From Bigelowiella natans CCMP2755 (taxonomy: Eukaryota > Cercozoa > Chlorarachniophyceae), in the NCBI GenBank assembly GCA_000320545.1, contig ADNK01000005.1, positions 32,501 through 72,612 of the forward strand: a DNA stretch of 40,112 bases, read 5' to 3'. Shown piece by piece: positions 1 to 11,503 of this stretch. Numbering within the stretch: position 1 is the stretch's first letter; every line of letters starts with the position of its first letter. The position numbers were made by a program, and so were the translations under genes. A model generated the notes under the pieces. That model was not told the DNA's origin. It was given only the letters and a program-made list of their open reading frames with translations, and did no database searches.

Positions 1-188
1 GGACTTTATAGGGTGGGTGTAGATCAGCTGGGCGTGACGCACACACACACACACAAACACACACTACCTAAGATAGCGCTTTCGTCTATCGCTGGTACGT
101 AGCGACCGCCACCTGAGGAACGTGAGGGATGTGTGTGTGTGTATGTGTGTGTGATAAGTTTCTTCTCTTCCTTTATTATTTAATATCA

Positions 189-230
<42 letters not shown>

Positions 231-615
231 CAGCACACCACTAATTGTTTTCTCTTCTAGTTGGTTCAAGGGCGCGTTATTGTTCGCATGATATCAACAA
301 CACGATGCTCCTCCGCTTCTAATCTGCCCCCCTCCCCCCCCCCTTTTAAGTTACCAAGAGGGGTGGAGTGAACAGGTGAATAGCGTTCGTGGGCGTCGTA
401 GTAAACCACCTGTGGAGCAGAAGAGGCAAGGGAAGAGAGGAGGAGGAGTATGGGAGGTTATTGAGAAAAGCCAAGGAAGAAATGAAGTAGGTCTCTTTCC
501 CTTATTCTTGCTGTTACTAGCCTCCTCCCGTCATCGTCGTCATGTGCAATCCACTAAATCTCTTCTCTTATCATTACTATCACTATCATCATCCTCATCC
601 TCATTATCCTTAACA
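1..615. other. Left-edge low-complexity stretch with microsatellites
   Basis: Holds (AC)n at 41-62, (GT)n at 130-152, (AT)n at 192-228 and a C-rich run at 330-344. On the minus strand 540-600 reads as an Asp/Glu/Ser-rich segment that could be a further exon of the TSP1 gene, but no firm splice acceptor supports it. Confidence 0.5.
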
Positions 616-1507
616 TCATCGAAATGTTATCACCTTGGCCTTTTTAGGTCCTCCCTCCGTAGTATTGCTCATGGTCTTCGTACCATTGTTGGTCTTGATC
701 TTCGTACCGTTGTTGGTCTTGATCTGCTCCGATTTAGTGACACCAACCTCTTCTCCTTCTTTCTTGGGCGTCGTCTGCTGCTCCTTCTTCCCCTCGAGCG
801 ACGTGCTCGATGGCGAAGAAGAAGAAGAAGAAGAAGAAGAAGAAGAGTTCTTCTTGTCCTCTTCCTTATTTGGGTACAGCATGGTTGTGGCCGTTGGCGG
901 CTCTTCATACGTGCAAGGTGCTCCTCCTGGGCCCTCCGCTGCTCTCCTATGGCAGACTCTCATATACACGCCCTCGCAACCATACATTGGATTTACACAT
1001 GACCGAATTTGATGTCCCTGACCGCATTCAACGCTACATGGACCCCATACACCCCATCCACTCGCAGGCACTGCTCTCCCCCCCACCACAGCAGCAGCAA
1101 CAGTAGCATCAGGTATTGGGAAGGACCTGAGTTAATAAAACGAAGTGAGCCTTTTCTTTAGTCATGAAATCATCATTGGTCTCTCCTCCGCGGCAGGAGT
1201 GACAAGATTAAACGGTTTAAGATGAGCAGTAGTAGTTCCCTCTCTCTTCTTCCCCCCTCCTAGTATTACTCTTCATCATCACTTACTACCCCGTGCTGAG
1301 AGTACTGTTGGCTGTCGTGTTCAGTTTCTCCTCCTGCTGCTGATGGTGGTGATGGCTAGAGGAAGCTGCATCACCAGCAGTAATAGGAGGTTTCGATAAT
1401 GGAGTGCTGCCATTGACGTACTCCTTCAGTCTAAGAATCAACAGTAGTACACCGACACCCCAACAAACACCCTTATCACGAATAATTCGTAGCAGCATTT
1501 CACACAT
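616..1507 (-). CDS. Thrombospondin type-1 (TSP1) domain protein with N-terminal hydrophobic anchor
   Basis: Two exons are visible: 1507-1290 and 1126 to about 628/616, with a 163-bp intron (donor GTAGTAAG, acceptor ACTCAG). The ATG at 1507 is directly preceded by an in-frame TGA, so the start is firm. The N-terminus (MCEMLLRIIRDKG, then GVCWGVGVLLLIL) looks like a short signal anchor or signal peptide, followed by NGS and NST glycosylation sequons and His/Gln-rich sequence. Exon 2 opens with a TSP1 repeat: WGVWGPCSVECGQG, then RSC, a GC, a VCHRR and APC, giving six cysteines as in canonical TSP1 domains. After it come poly-Ser (a GAA/TTC repeat in the DNA), and Lys/Asn/Thr-rich low-complexity sequence. 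TSP1 modules act outside the cell in adhesion; that role is inferred. The end is uncertain: the frame stops at 616, but AAG|GTGATA at about 628 could be a donor leading to an Asp/Glu-rich exon near 540-600. Confidence 0.6.
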
Positions 1508-2140
1508 TCACACACTTATGCACTACGTGCATGCGTTTGACTCTGCAGGAACAGCAGCTGTAGCAGCAGCAATGGTAGCATTTGGTAGTGTTGAATATAT
1601 CAATGTCTACAGTTTTGATGTCCTGATTGGCTATTCAGCGGATAATTGTTATTTGCCGTTGATATTATAAAAACAGAAAGATATCAACAAAGACAGTAAC
1701 GACTATCAACACACAAGCAGAGACAATCGTCGATATTGTTATTGTACTGTTCATGAATTAAAAAATGATGTGGAAATAGGTATATTGTACCCTTGAGCCG
1801 TACTGCGGAGATCGTCGAAATCCCTGTCCTCTGTTCCTGATGAAGATGGTAACCATATTGTGAATCGATATCGACGACGACGAGCGAGTACGTTCACCAT
1901 GGGGGGGGGGGGGGGGGAGTGAGGTGGAAAAGATATTAATTATAGAGGCCATGTCGACGAGAGCTAATTCATCTAAGATTTACAAAATGTTTGTAATTCT
2001 TGGTTGAACAGCTTACACTGACCTGAGGCTTTTGCAATGGCCGCAGCGCTTTCCCCAATGTCTAAATTAATTCCAATTCCACGAACTCTCATTAAACATG
2101 AATCCACAAATATATGATCATCTCTACCACCTTCCTCCTT
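1508..2140. other. Intergenic stretch with a 17-G homopolymer
   Basis: Lies between two minus-strand genes. The main landmark is an uninterrupted G run at 1901-1917. The minus strand between 2135 and 1973 is open and could be a last exon of the 2912 gene (see that entry). Otherwise no supported gene. Confidence 0.4.
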
Positions 2141-2912
2141 TCAAAGTATTAACTGCTGTAAATATGTACCTTCGAGTGCTCTGTCTGCTTTTCTCAGCGC
2201 CTTATTTCCATGATCAGTGGCCTGCGGGATGCTTAAAGGACCCTCAATCTTTGGACCCATATCCTCCTCCGTTGGATCATCGCCTTTTACTGGCGTAACT
2301 TTCTTGTCCGATTTCTTCTCTTTCTTATCTCCTGGTTTTTCAACATCTTTCTTACTAGCATTCGTGGATGCCTCATCGTTTTTGCTTCCGCCATTTTTCT
2401 TCGCTCCAGTATCTTCCTTCTTGTTCGCCGCCTCCATGTCGCGGTGAGAGTGATGGGAGGAGGGCTTCGGAGAGGCCGATAGCAAAGTTCCATTCTTACT
2501 GTACGGGGGAGTCTCCGCGTTACCTGCTGCTCCATCTGTCTGATTGTCAGCATGGAGGTTGGTCGCACCGTCTCCATCTTCGAGCTGTACATCGCTTGCC
2601 TGGAGCCCAAAAGCCTTTGCAACCGCAAGGGAATATTTCTAAAGAGAAAAAATGTTAATCTTTGTATTATCGTCTGTTATTTGTATCTTCCATTTGTATT
2701 GTTATCTTCTGTCCCTTTCGCCAAACCCTGATTCTGGTCAAATAAACTAGGCAACAAACCTTGGTCAAAGATGGATCGAACATAGAATCAATTGTGCGGC
2801 TTAGTTCTTGTCTTGCTTCACGGTGCTCAAGCTTTCCGTTTACCCTCATTCCTCTGGCTACGAGAGAGCCCGAAAGAAGGAAGTAGCATGCGACTGCTAC
2901 CAATTTTTGCAT
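2141..2912 (-). CDS. Secreted lysine-rich low-complexity protein
   Basis: Exons 2912-2760 and 2638-2141, with an intron at 2759-2639 (AAG|GTTTGTTG ... CTCTTTAG). The product begins with a clear signal peptide (MQKLVAVACYFLLSGSLVARG), then a charged helix (HREARQELSRTIDSMFDPS), and a long hydrophilic tail rich in Lys, Asp, Asn and Ser with NQT, NGT and NAS sequons. It resembles no family known to me; a secretory-pathway or wall/matrix protein is a guess from composition. The C-terminus is ambiguous. A donor GAAG|GTACAT near 2171 and an acceptor GGAAG|GT would, in phase, skip a 39-bp intron and add a segment containing IFVDSCLMRVRGIGINLD, ending at 1973. That intron would be the shortest in the window. 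The gene is head-to-head with the 3488 gene. Confidence 0.6.
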
Positions 2913-3487
2913 GGCGCCCGTAGGAATATCTATGGAATACCTTATTGATTTCCTTATACAAGTCTTTCAAGACTCTATTTCTATATGGAGAGTGAGTACC
3001 CACTTCCAGCTGTGGGGTATCGGTGAGTCTTGAATTGCCTTTGTCAAAGGGGTCAAGGGTAGAGACCAGAGACGTTTAGCGATTACAAGCTAGAATCGTC
3101 CCTTGCGACAGCCTTTTGTGTGTCCCTAACCAATTATTCAAATATTCAAAAAAGTAGAAAAGAAACCCGCTTTTTTCTTTTGGATTCACTTTTTTTTTCG
3201 TCATCGTCCACAGGTTTGACGCAGGCTGATATTTGGCAGCATTTCATCGACATGTGAAATTGTTACGAGATAAATGTCGCATTAGAAAAACGTAGGACTC
3301 GTAGACAACATTTACCATATTTTAATATCGGCAGGTCGGCAGTCGGCAGGGTATTGGATTCCAATGTTGCGGCTGCGACAATACTCTATGCAGCCATAAT
3401 GCAAAAATCCAGCCCATTTCTGTAAATTTAATAACTGATCAAAGTCGGAGCAAGCAAATTCTCATTCTAAACTGCGAGCGTGTGATA
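2913..3487. promoter_or_regulatory. Divergent 5' intergenic region (575 bp)
   Basis: Separates the start codons of the minus-strand secreted protein and the plus-strand acidic protein, so it should hold both promoters. I see no TATA box or repeat I can name. It contains the T-rich stretch 3170-3199 and none of the dense CTAG palindromes that mark the 3' spacers. Confidence 0.4.
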
Positions 3488-4516
3488 ATGGCTACCAACC
3501 CAGGCAAACAAGAAAAAGTGCGTGACTCGGCCTTTGCCATGGACTTTTGTTGTGCGGATCTCGAACGTTTCAATTTCTGTGCACATTCGCATCCAGTTGC
3601 TACCATAGAACTATCAATGTTATGGTGAACTTACGAGTACTTATTTCTTTGTAGTTTCCAACGTTCCGACATGTACATGCATAGGTTAATTGGTGTGCAA
3701 ATTTATTCGTTATAGACTGAGGAAGTAGTTGCTGTTGTCCCCAGTAAAGAAGAGGAGGAGGAGGTACAAAGTCACCTTTACTCATACTTTTAGGAAGCTG
3801 TCTCAAATATATTTCTTGCGTTGCCATCATCGCTTACATGATACTCTTCTTGTTTGACAGGATGCTGCGGCTGAGAGAGAAATGGATGCCGAGGAGGCAA
3901 TGGTCACCAAAGAGGAAATAGAAGAGGAACTCAAGGTAGGAAGATGGTGTGAAAGGGATGTAGCTCAACATAGATTCCTTCAGAATACCTCTGTTGAATA
4001 CATTTCTAATATCTTAGGATTTAAGGGACGAGGCTGAGATGACTGTAGAAGAGCTCCGAGCAAAGTTTTAAAACTTTAATCTAAACCAAGGTCTTTGCTA
4101 ATACGTTCCTCTTATAGGTATTATGGAGCTGCTGCCACAAACAACAACGAGGAGGAAGAGGAGGAGGAGGAGGAGGAGGAGGAGGAGGAGGATAAAAGTA
4201 ATGAAGCTGCCGAAGATACTGAAGATAAGGGATCAACTGAGAAAGACGATGAAAAAGAGAAGCCAAGCACTGAATCTGAAGCAGGTGAGGAGGTGAACTA
4301 CTGGTCAGCATGATGTGTGCCTGAGAAAGTTTCAATTTAAAAGGAAAAACGGAAGACAGTAAGACAGAGGGAACCAAAGCTGGAGAAAAACGAAAGGTGA
4401 ATGAAATTGTGACAGAGAATCATGATAAGTACTAAGGATCTATTCTTAATTATAAAAACTGTAAGGGTGTCGAAGAGTCAACGCAACAAGCAACTGCAAA
4501 AAAGGCTAAAGCATAA
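3488..4516 (+). CDS. Small acidic chromatin-type protein with SWR1/SRCAP-like DEAEM helix
   Basis: Seven exons join in phase: 3488-3517, 3716-3763, 3861-3935, 4018-4064, 4118-4284, 4344-4396 and 4466-4516, giving 156 residues. The first 65 residues are acidic and helical and end in DLRDEAEMTVEELRAKYY. This matches in pattern the short acidic helix found in SWR1/SRCAP/PIE1 ATPases before the ATPase domain (bulky residue, acidic pair, then xEELLxxY) and, more loosely, in MIER proteins. In SWR1 that region contacts H2A.Z-H2B. After it come a run of about 14 Glu coded by (GAG)n, a Lys/Glu/Asp/Ser segment, and a Lys-rich tail with EKRK and KKAKA that could serve as a nuclear signal. No ATPase follows; the stop is at 4514-4516. 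A small histone chaperone or complex subunit is inferred, not shown. Introns are 53-198 bp. Confidence 0.7.
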
Positions 4517-5287
4517 TTAAGTAAATATAATTGGGATGTCACATCTAAAAGCCTACTGTAACATTATTTTATCATCATCATCTTGTGGCACATTGCATGA
4601 TGCCTAGCTGCTAGATTTCCAATCATATTCATAGTAATGGCTGGACAGTAATACCATTCATTGCATGATCGATAAAACTGGTACATGCTGCATGTGTGGG
4701 GTTGTCGCACGCGCGTGAGGTGGTGATGCTGCATGAAATCTGCGTACGTTGTGTAGAGCTGTGAAGTGTGCAAAGTGACTCACTGCTGTAAAGGCGCAGA
4801 TGAAGTATATATTCTCGCACACAACGCATCGCAGGGTTGTCAACATCATTCTTGCTCATGCTAGCATGCTATGTTGAATGATTGTGTGTGTGTGTATGCT
4901 GTGCTTTCATTCCACAGAGCTACATTTAGGTTTAGTTGCTGCAACTTGCAACTCATTATGTTGTATTCGATATATCGATACATGCAGCATTTAGGAACGC
5001 ACATGATCAAAATATGATCTAATGTGACACGTAAGCGTGCGTGCAGCAACAAGGGCTCACTCGCACTTAGACGTCTAGACGTGCATGTGTAAAAAGCAAC
5101 TACAGATATTCATATTGTCGCATACAGAATGAGATGATACGATCGATGCTGCATACTGCAGGTGCTATTTACAACTTTAATTACATTGTGCCTATAAAGA
5201 GCTCCATAGTCATAGCATGGAACAATTGACGATATGTGCATCTAGATATACAGCTACCTGGAATCTAGTGGCATTTATTATTTTATG
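4517..5287. other. Convergent 3' spacer rich in CTAG/GCATGC/TGCATG palindromes
   Basis: Lies between the 3' ends of the acidic protein (+) and the lipid synthase (-). No supported gene. The sequence is scattered with self-complementary words such as CTAGCATGCTATG near 4861, ACATGCTGCATGT near 4683 and TATCGATA near 4972. It shares this composition with 11.6-12.7, 24.5-25.4 and 30.9-32.3 kb. Confidence 0.6.
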
Positions 5288-6518
5288 TCACACCTTGAAT
5301 TTCCGATCTACCCGAAACTTTTGAGGAAGCTCTGGGTATGGGTCAAAATCGACCGGAAGTTTGTCCGGGAAGTAATGATCATATGCAATCCATATTAGCG
5401 GTACCGTGTACCATGCAACCATAATATCAAGCGAGTAGTGCTTCCTCGCTGCTACTACAAGTAATCCGAAAAAGAAGACTAGTAACCATACCACTCGCCG
5501 AACCCATTTGAATGGGCAATACCTGAGGAGAAAGGGATCAGTCAAGTTCGAAACGTGCATTCAAAAGAATCAATTTTCTTCCAAAATCAAAGATTGAATT
5601 ATTACCCCAAATCCCTTTGGAAAATGAGAATGGTTTCTACATTTTATTTTACTTATACTTTCACTATTACTTGTGCCAAACGAGCGCGCACAGGACGACA
5701 AATATTGTGTGCGACGAAAACACAAGGTCCCCGCAACCGAAGAAGGCATCCTGGCGACCAAATATGTCCATAAGAGTTTTTGGCGGTGCATAATCTGGAG
5801 AATCTGGACGGCAGTGGTAGTTTGGCCCAGGGAGCGTTGTAACGAGGAAACACACAATCCGAAGGGTCTGAGCCAACACCAGTGTCCCGGCGAAGCGGGT
5901 GAACATGAGAACGAAGTACAGGTTTCGCCGTGGATAAAAGAACGGCGAAACCAGGAAGCCAATTGTCAGGAAAACACAAATAAAAAACATGATTTCGCTG
6001 ATGATCTGGAAATTTTTCGAGAGTGCGGGGAGCAGGTCAAATCCGAGATCCGTGAGTGGGGGACGTTGGACATGGAGGTAATAAGCAACATTTGTTGCTA
6101 CGCTGTGCACATACCTGAAATTAAAATGATTAATTTGACAGTGAATATGTTAGTTAGGTGGTAATTAGGGAGGCAGATAAAAAACGATCGAACTAAGGGT
6201 TAGGGTCACATATTACTGCCAGATAAGTGTAAGCAGCAGGAGCTTATAGTTCATTCGGAAGAGAATCCCCTCTTTTTGCCAATGCGTCAATGATGGTTTT
6301 TCCGTCAAATTTTCAACCCCAAAATTCTTTCCTAGGATATCAATCCTCGAACAGCTTTGCGTGGTTTTGATTGCTGGCTTAATGGGGTTCCTATGAGCGT
6401 GAGAGGAAACTATAAGCAGCTCTTTCGAAAACATATTCATCTGTACTGATCGAGATGAATTTCCCCCTATTTCCCGCCCGGCTTTGCCATCGTTTTGATC
6501 CAACCCCCAAATTGACAT
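5288..6518 (-). CDS. Sphingomyelin/inositolphosphorylceramide synthase-family (PAP2_C) head-group transferase
   Basis: Exons 6518(?)-6217, 6114-5671 and 5522-5288 join in phase, about 326 residues. The family hallmarks are in order: PPLTDLGFDLLP after the first membrane span (the SMS D1-type motif); FFYPRRNLYF; RIVCFLVTTLPGPNYHC, a form seen in plant ROD1/PDCT relatives; FGCGDLVFSSHT (D3, first catalytic His); and RKHYSLDIMVAWY (D4, catalytic His and Asp). Several hydrophobic spans separate them. Enzymes of this fold move phosphocholine, phosphoinositol or phosphoethanolamine between a phospholipid and ceramide or diacylglycerol at Golgi, plasma membrane or ER. Which donor and acceptor apply here cannot be read from the motifs. 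The start is uncertain; 6518 is the most distal in-frame ATG I find, and the conserved part begins near LTHWQKEG. Head-to-head with SMC2. Confidence 0.85.
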
Positions 6519-6933
6519 TCCCCTTGCTTCCTCCAAGGGGAGCTTGGAGTTGCTTACGATCGTACGACTTCCTCTCTATTCTTGTTTTTGACGACGTCGC
6601 TTGTCGGGCAAAAAGTTATGAAATGCCTTGGAAATCCAAGGTGACATACGGAATCCCAAAAAAACGGGTAATACAATGAAATATCCGGGATATCTCTATT
6701 TCTCCCGAATCCCGGTATTTCCATGAATTTTGGCTTTCACATTCCATGGCATTCCCGCCTAAAAAAAGAAAAGAAAATATCGGCGTATTAACCGTTTACC
6801 TAAAATGAATTGTCGAAAATGTCTTCTGTTTCACTGTAGCGACAACAAATGCACTCCAATTCTTAACTTCTTCTGCGACACAAAGCCAGAACTTCCAAAC
6901 GGCTTCCCACAATTTTTGGCCCCCTCCTTGACC
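6519..6933. promoter_or_regulatory. Divergent 5' region between lipid synthase and SMC2
   Basis: About 415 bp separate the two start codons. An in-frame ATG for SMC2 lies at 6805, 129 bp before the conserved start, so part of this interval is SMC2 leader. No CTAG-palindrome clustering and no microsatellite. Confidence 0.4.
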
Positions 6934-9900
6934 ATGCGGATCAAAGAGCTCATCGTTGATGGCTTCAAATCCTATGCCAATCGTGTTTGCATCAGTGGAT
7001 GGGATTCTCAATTCAATGCAATTACTGGTTTGAATGGAAGCGGAAAGAGTAACATTCTGGACTCAATTTGTTTTGTGCTTGGCATCAGTCAACTCAAACA
7101 GGTTCTTTGCTCGCTTCCTCAAACCTCACTAACCATCTAGCACGCAATTAAACAACGTCCTACCGTTTAATCTTAGGTTAGAGCGAATAATCTACAAGAA
7201 CTAGTTTACAAGCAGGGACAATCAAGAGTGACCAAGGCCACTGTCACTATTATTTTTGACAACACTGACAAGAAGAGTACGATTGCATTTTTTTTATTTG
7301 GTGTCATTGACATGCCATGCTCACCTTGGTTACTTTAAAACCATCCATATTATTCAAACGATTCATAAATTAGAATTTTTCTAATAACATAGTTCCTAGC
7401 CGCATGTATGAATTTTATCAGATGTGAGTTTGGAATGCCTAAAGAAAGTTTTCAATAACTCATCTCCTACAGATAGTCCACTCGGTTACGAGACTTTCGA
7501 TGAAATCACCGTCTCGCGCCAGGTCGTTATTGGAGGCCGAAATAAATATATGATTAACGGGCATACAGCTCAGCAAAACAGAGTTAAGAACCTCTTCCAT
7601 TCTGTCCAGCTGAATGTGAACAACCCGCATTTTCTCATCATGCAAGGAAGAATAACAAAAGTTATTAACATGAAGCCTCCTGAAATTTTGTCGATGATTG
7701 AAGAAGCTGCCGGTACTAGGATGTATGAGAGCGGTAAACAATCTGCTATGAAAACGATCTCAAAAAAACAGGCGAAGGTGGAGGAGATCAATAAGATTTT
7801 GACCGAGGATATAACCCCATCGCTGGAAAAATTGAGAAAAGAGCGTTCATCATATATGCAGTGGACAGCGAACAAGCAGGAAATTGAGAGGCTGGATCGA
7901 TTGGTTATCGCGGCGAAGTATTTGGACAGTCAGGAAACAAGTAACAAGTCCAAGGATGACGTTCAAGAGCTCCAAAACGAGCATGAGGCACTTTTGGATG
8001 AAAATAAGAATGCGGAAGCCAAGAAAGTGGACATATCAAAGAGAGTATCTGCTCTTTTGAAAAATAAGGAGGACCAGATGGAGGGTAGCTTCAAAATTAT
8101 CGAAAAAAGAGCTACTGCTCTTTCGAAGGAACTCGTCAAGCATACTAGTGTATGGGAGCACAAAAAACAAGAGATCAAATCCGAGCAAAAACTTCTGAAA
8201 GAATCCAAGGTTGCGGCAAAGAAGCATGAGAAACTTATTGTGGACAAAGAAAATGAGATCAAGAAATTTGCTGAGGCCAAAATGGATACCGAGACTAAAG
8301 AGAGGGAGACAAGGGAAAAGGTTGCATCTCTACAAGGCCAACAGATTGGTATTACCATGTCGGATAGCAAGGAAGACCAGGGATCTTTGACAAATCAGCT
8401 CATGGATAAACAACGAGTCGCATCCGAACTCGAGGCTGCAATGACAGGTTACAAACAGAAGATGAAGCACCTTGAAGGCGAGCTGAAGGAAAAAGAGAAA
8501 CTTTCCAGCTCTGAAGCGAAGCAATGTAAGAAACTGAAGTCTAGCTTGGAAGCGACGACTGCGAAGCATTTAAAATTGAGTAAAAAGTTGGACCAAGTTC
8601 GCATTAATCCGGAGAGAATGCGCGAGCTCTCCAAAAGCATCCGAATTTGTGAGACGACATACAACAAGAAGACTGAAAGTTATGAGGCGTTGGCAGCAGA
8701 GATGGCTAGGTATGATTTTAAGTATGACATTCAGAGTAAAAGCTTCGACCATAACCGTGTGAAGGGTCTGGTTGCTAAGCTTATCAAGATCAAGGACCCC
8801 AAAACTTTGACAGCAATCGAAGTTACAGCAGGCGGGAAGCTTTTCCAAGTAGTTGTTGATTCTGAAAGTACCGGCAAAACTCTTCTAGAAAAAGGAAGAC
8901 TTCGCAGGAGGGTGACAATTATTCCTCTTAATAAAATTGCAGCCCGTGCAATTGATACCAAAATTGTCAAAGAGGCGCAGAAATTAGTGGGGAAGGAAAA
9001 TGCAGACCTTGCTCTTTCGCTTGTTGGATACGACGATGAAGTTGAGCGCGCTATGGTCCATGTATTTGGCCGCACATTCATCTGCAGGGACTCCTTGACA
9101 GCCAAGAAAGTCACATTTAACCCAAATATTCGCACAAAATCTGTAACCCTCGATGGTGATGTCTACGATCCGCGTGGAACTCTAACTGGAGGAAGCTCTC
9201 TCCGAAAAACTTCTATTTTGTCCGAATTCCAAAAGTTAAGTCAACTGCAAAAAGAAGTTGGGGATCTTGAAAGACAGTTGAAAGGGATGAACGAGGAAAT
9301 GCAAAAGTTGAAAAAGAATGCAGAGAAGGCAAAAGAATACAAAATGCAGGTTGATCTCGCATTGCATGAAGTGAAGCTCAACGAGACAAAGCTCAACGAG
9401 AGCTCCTACATGAAATTTAAGGCAGAAGCTGACAAATTATCGGAAGAATTAAGTACATGCAAATCGGAGATGAAGAAACAAAAAGCAGAACTTGCTGCGG
9501 TGAGTTCTTTTTCTATGTAACATTGATATCCTAACTGTACTAATAATGCATGATTTTAACAAGGTACGGAAACGTTGCTCTGAAATTGAGGCGAGCATCA
9601 AAGACTATGAGAAGGAGAAAAAGAAACAACAAAAGCGTGTTGAGAAAGAATTGAAGGCGTCAAAAAAGTCTCTCGAAGCGTTGAACAAAGAGCTCAAACG
9701 AAATCAACAGAAATATGATCAAGCATGCATGGAACTCCAATCTCTGAAGGAAGAACACCAAAATAATATCGAACAGTGTAAGAAAATCGAAAAAGGCATT
9801 GAGACACTAGAGAAAGAGGTTGGTTGATATCTTCACCGCAGACTTTTATCCTGCCATTACATTGGTGATTGTTTCTTGTTTTTGTATGTAGGAACTCGTG

Positions 9901-11503
9901 TTGAGCGACATGGTGAAGAAAGCCAGTGAAGCCTACATGGAAAAGAACGGAGAGTTAGAGGCAAAAAGGGCAGGTATTAGTACTCCAATTTTAGGCGAGT
10001 TTAAATTTTATTCGGCTGAAATTTTAAAAAAGGTATTGCGGCATGTGACAATGAGATTCAAGATCTTGTGAAGCAGAAGAATGGCATTGAAAAGGACATT
10101 TCTAGCCGTGAGCTCCAAGCAAAGAAGCTTACTCATAAAATTTCAAGGATGGTATCGGATACCGCTGAAGCCAAGAAAACAGTGGAAAGGATGAAAAAGA
10201 AGCATCCTTGGATTGCTCAGGTACCGACCATATAGCCCTCAATTTTCTAGCGAGCCATTTGGCTGATGATGCTTCGATATTGATACATAGGAATGTCATC
10301 TTTTCGGAAAGCCACACACAGACTATGATTTTAAGCGTAATAATCCGAGAACTGCAAAGTCCAGGCTTGAGAAGCTGAAGAAAAAGCAGGATGATATTTC
10401 GAAAAAATTGAACACCAAGGTTGTAAAGCAAGGTCATGACAAGAATATTGTAAGTACTAATTGATATCCCATTCGATAAGGTAATGGGTATGTTTGAGCG
10501 GGCGGAGCAAGAATACCAAGACCTTCTAAAAAAAAGAGATCAGGTCACGCGGGATAAGCAGAAGATACATCAGGTCATTTTTCTTGGCAGTGTTGTTGAT
10601 TACATCACAGGAACGGGATTAAAAGTGTATTTACGGATTGCGAACATGTTGAAATTTTAGACGATAGAAGAGCTCGATAGGAAAAAGAATGAAGCCCTCG
10701 AAACCACGTGGCAAAAGGTCAACAAAGATTTTGGGTCCATATTCTCTGCGTGTCTGCCTGGTACAAGCGCAAAGCTTTCTCCGCAAGAGGGAAAATCCGT
10801 CCTCGAGGTCGTGATAGCGTGTTTCGGAAGATGTCTGAATAACAGTATGCCTGTCATGCGCATCTCTCATTCGATGGCATTTTCAGGGTCTTGAAGTAAA
10901 GGTGGCATTCAATGGAGTTTGGAAACAAAGTTTGACAGAACTCTCCGGTGGACAGAGATCTCTTCTCGCACTTTCGTTGATTCTAGCTCTTTTGAGGTGC
11001 AGTGATGAGGATTGTATTTTATGTCGTATTGAAAGAATTGGTGCTCATCACAAGTTGTTGCATGTGTTCATTAATGGTGACTTGGATCCGACAGATAATG
11101 TCTTGCTTCTCACTTAATATTTAAACTAATTCCAGGTTCAAGCCAGCCCCGATGTATATTTTGGATGAAGTTGATGCTGCCCTTGACTTGTCCCACACGC
11201 AAAATATCGGCCAGATGTTGAAGAAACATTTCCCACAGGTCCGTTTATTGTTTCTGTGCAATACTGTACATGTTTCTGATAGGGTGGATATGTTGTTTGC
11301 AGTCCCAGTTCATTGTGGTTTCTCTGAAAGAGGGAATGTTCAACAACGCCAACGTCATCTTTAGAACCAAATTTATCGATGGGGTTTCGACTGTAAAAAA
11401 GGTTAAAGGGACAAGAAATAAAAACACGGTTGACAAAGAGAACCGCCCAGTTCGTAGGGGTGTTCGTCAAGTCGGCAAATCAAAAAGGACTCAGCTGCGA
11501 TAA
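6934..11503 (+). CDS. SMC2: Condensin subunit SMC2
   Basis: Twelve exons join in phase to 1,200 residues, the usual SMC2 length (about 1,200): 6934-7101, 7177-7276, 7473-9499, 9564-9818, 9892-9973, 10033-10220, 10291-10419, 10481-10573, 10661-10807, 10887-10996, 11136-11238, 11303-11503. The N-terminus [17 protein letters not shown] is followed by Walker A ([14 protein letters not shown], residues 31-44), the SMC2-type [34 protein letters not shown], a coiled coil, and a hinge around residues 500-660. Then come a second coiled coil with [21 protein letters not shown], the ABC signature [16 protein letters not shown], Walker [13 protein letters not shown], and [21 protein letters not shown]2 pairs with SMC4 in condensin and compacts mitotic chromosomes by ATP-driven loop extrusion. 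Introns are 61-195 bp. The start at 6934 is chosen because the family begins there; an in-frame ATG at 6805 would add 43 residues of no SMC character. Confidence 0.96.

Noticed and set aside
376-1106. Plus-strand open frames with poly-Arg/Glu/Lys across the TSP1 gene.
   Set aside because: They are antisense shadows caused by the GAA repeat; the minus frame carries the TSP1 cysteines.
6192-6207. Two TTAGGG-like units (AAGGGTTAGGGTCA), a possible telomere remnant.
   Set aside because: Fewer than two full units, inside an intron; easily chance.
10420-10480. A 31-bp intron in SMC2 starting at GTAAGT (10450).
   Set aside because: Using the donor at 10420 instead removes an unmatched insertion and aligns with SMC2 family sequence without gaps, giving a normal 61-bp intron.
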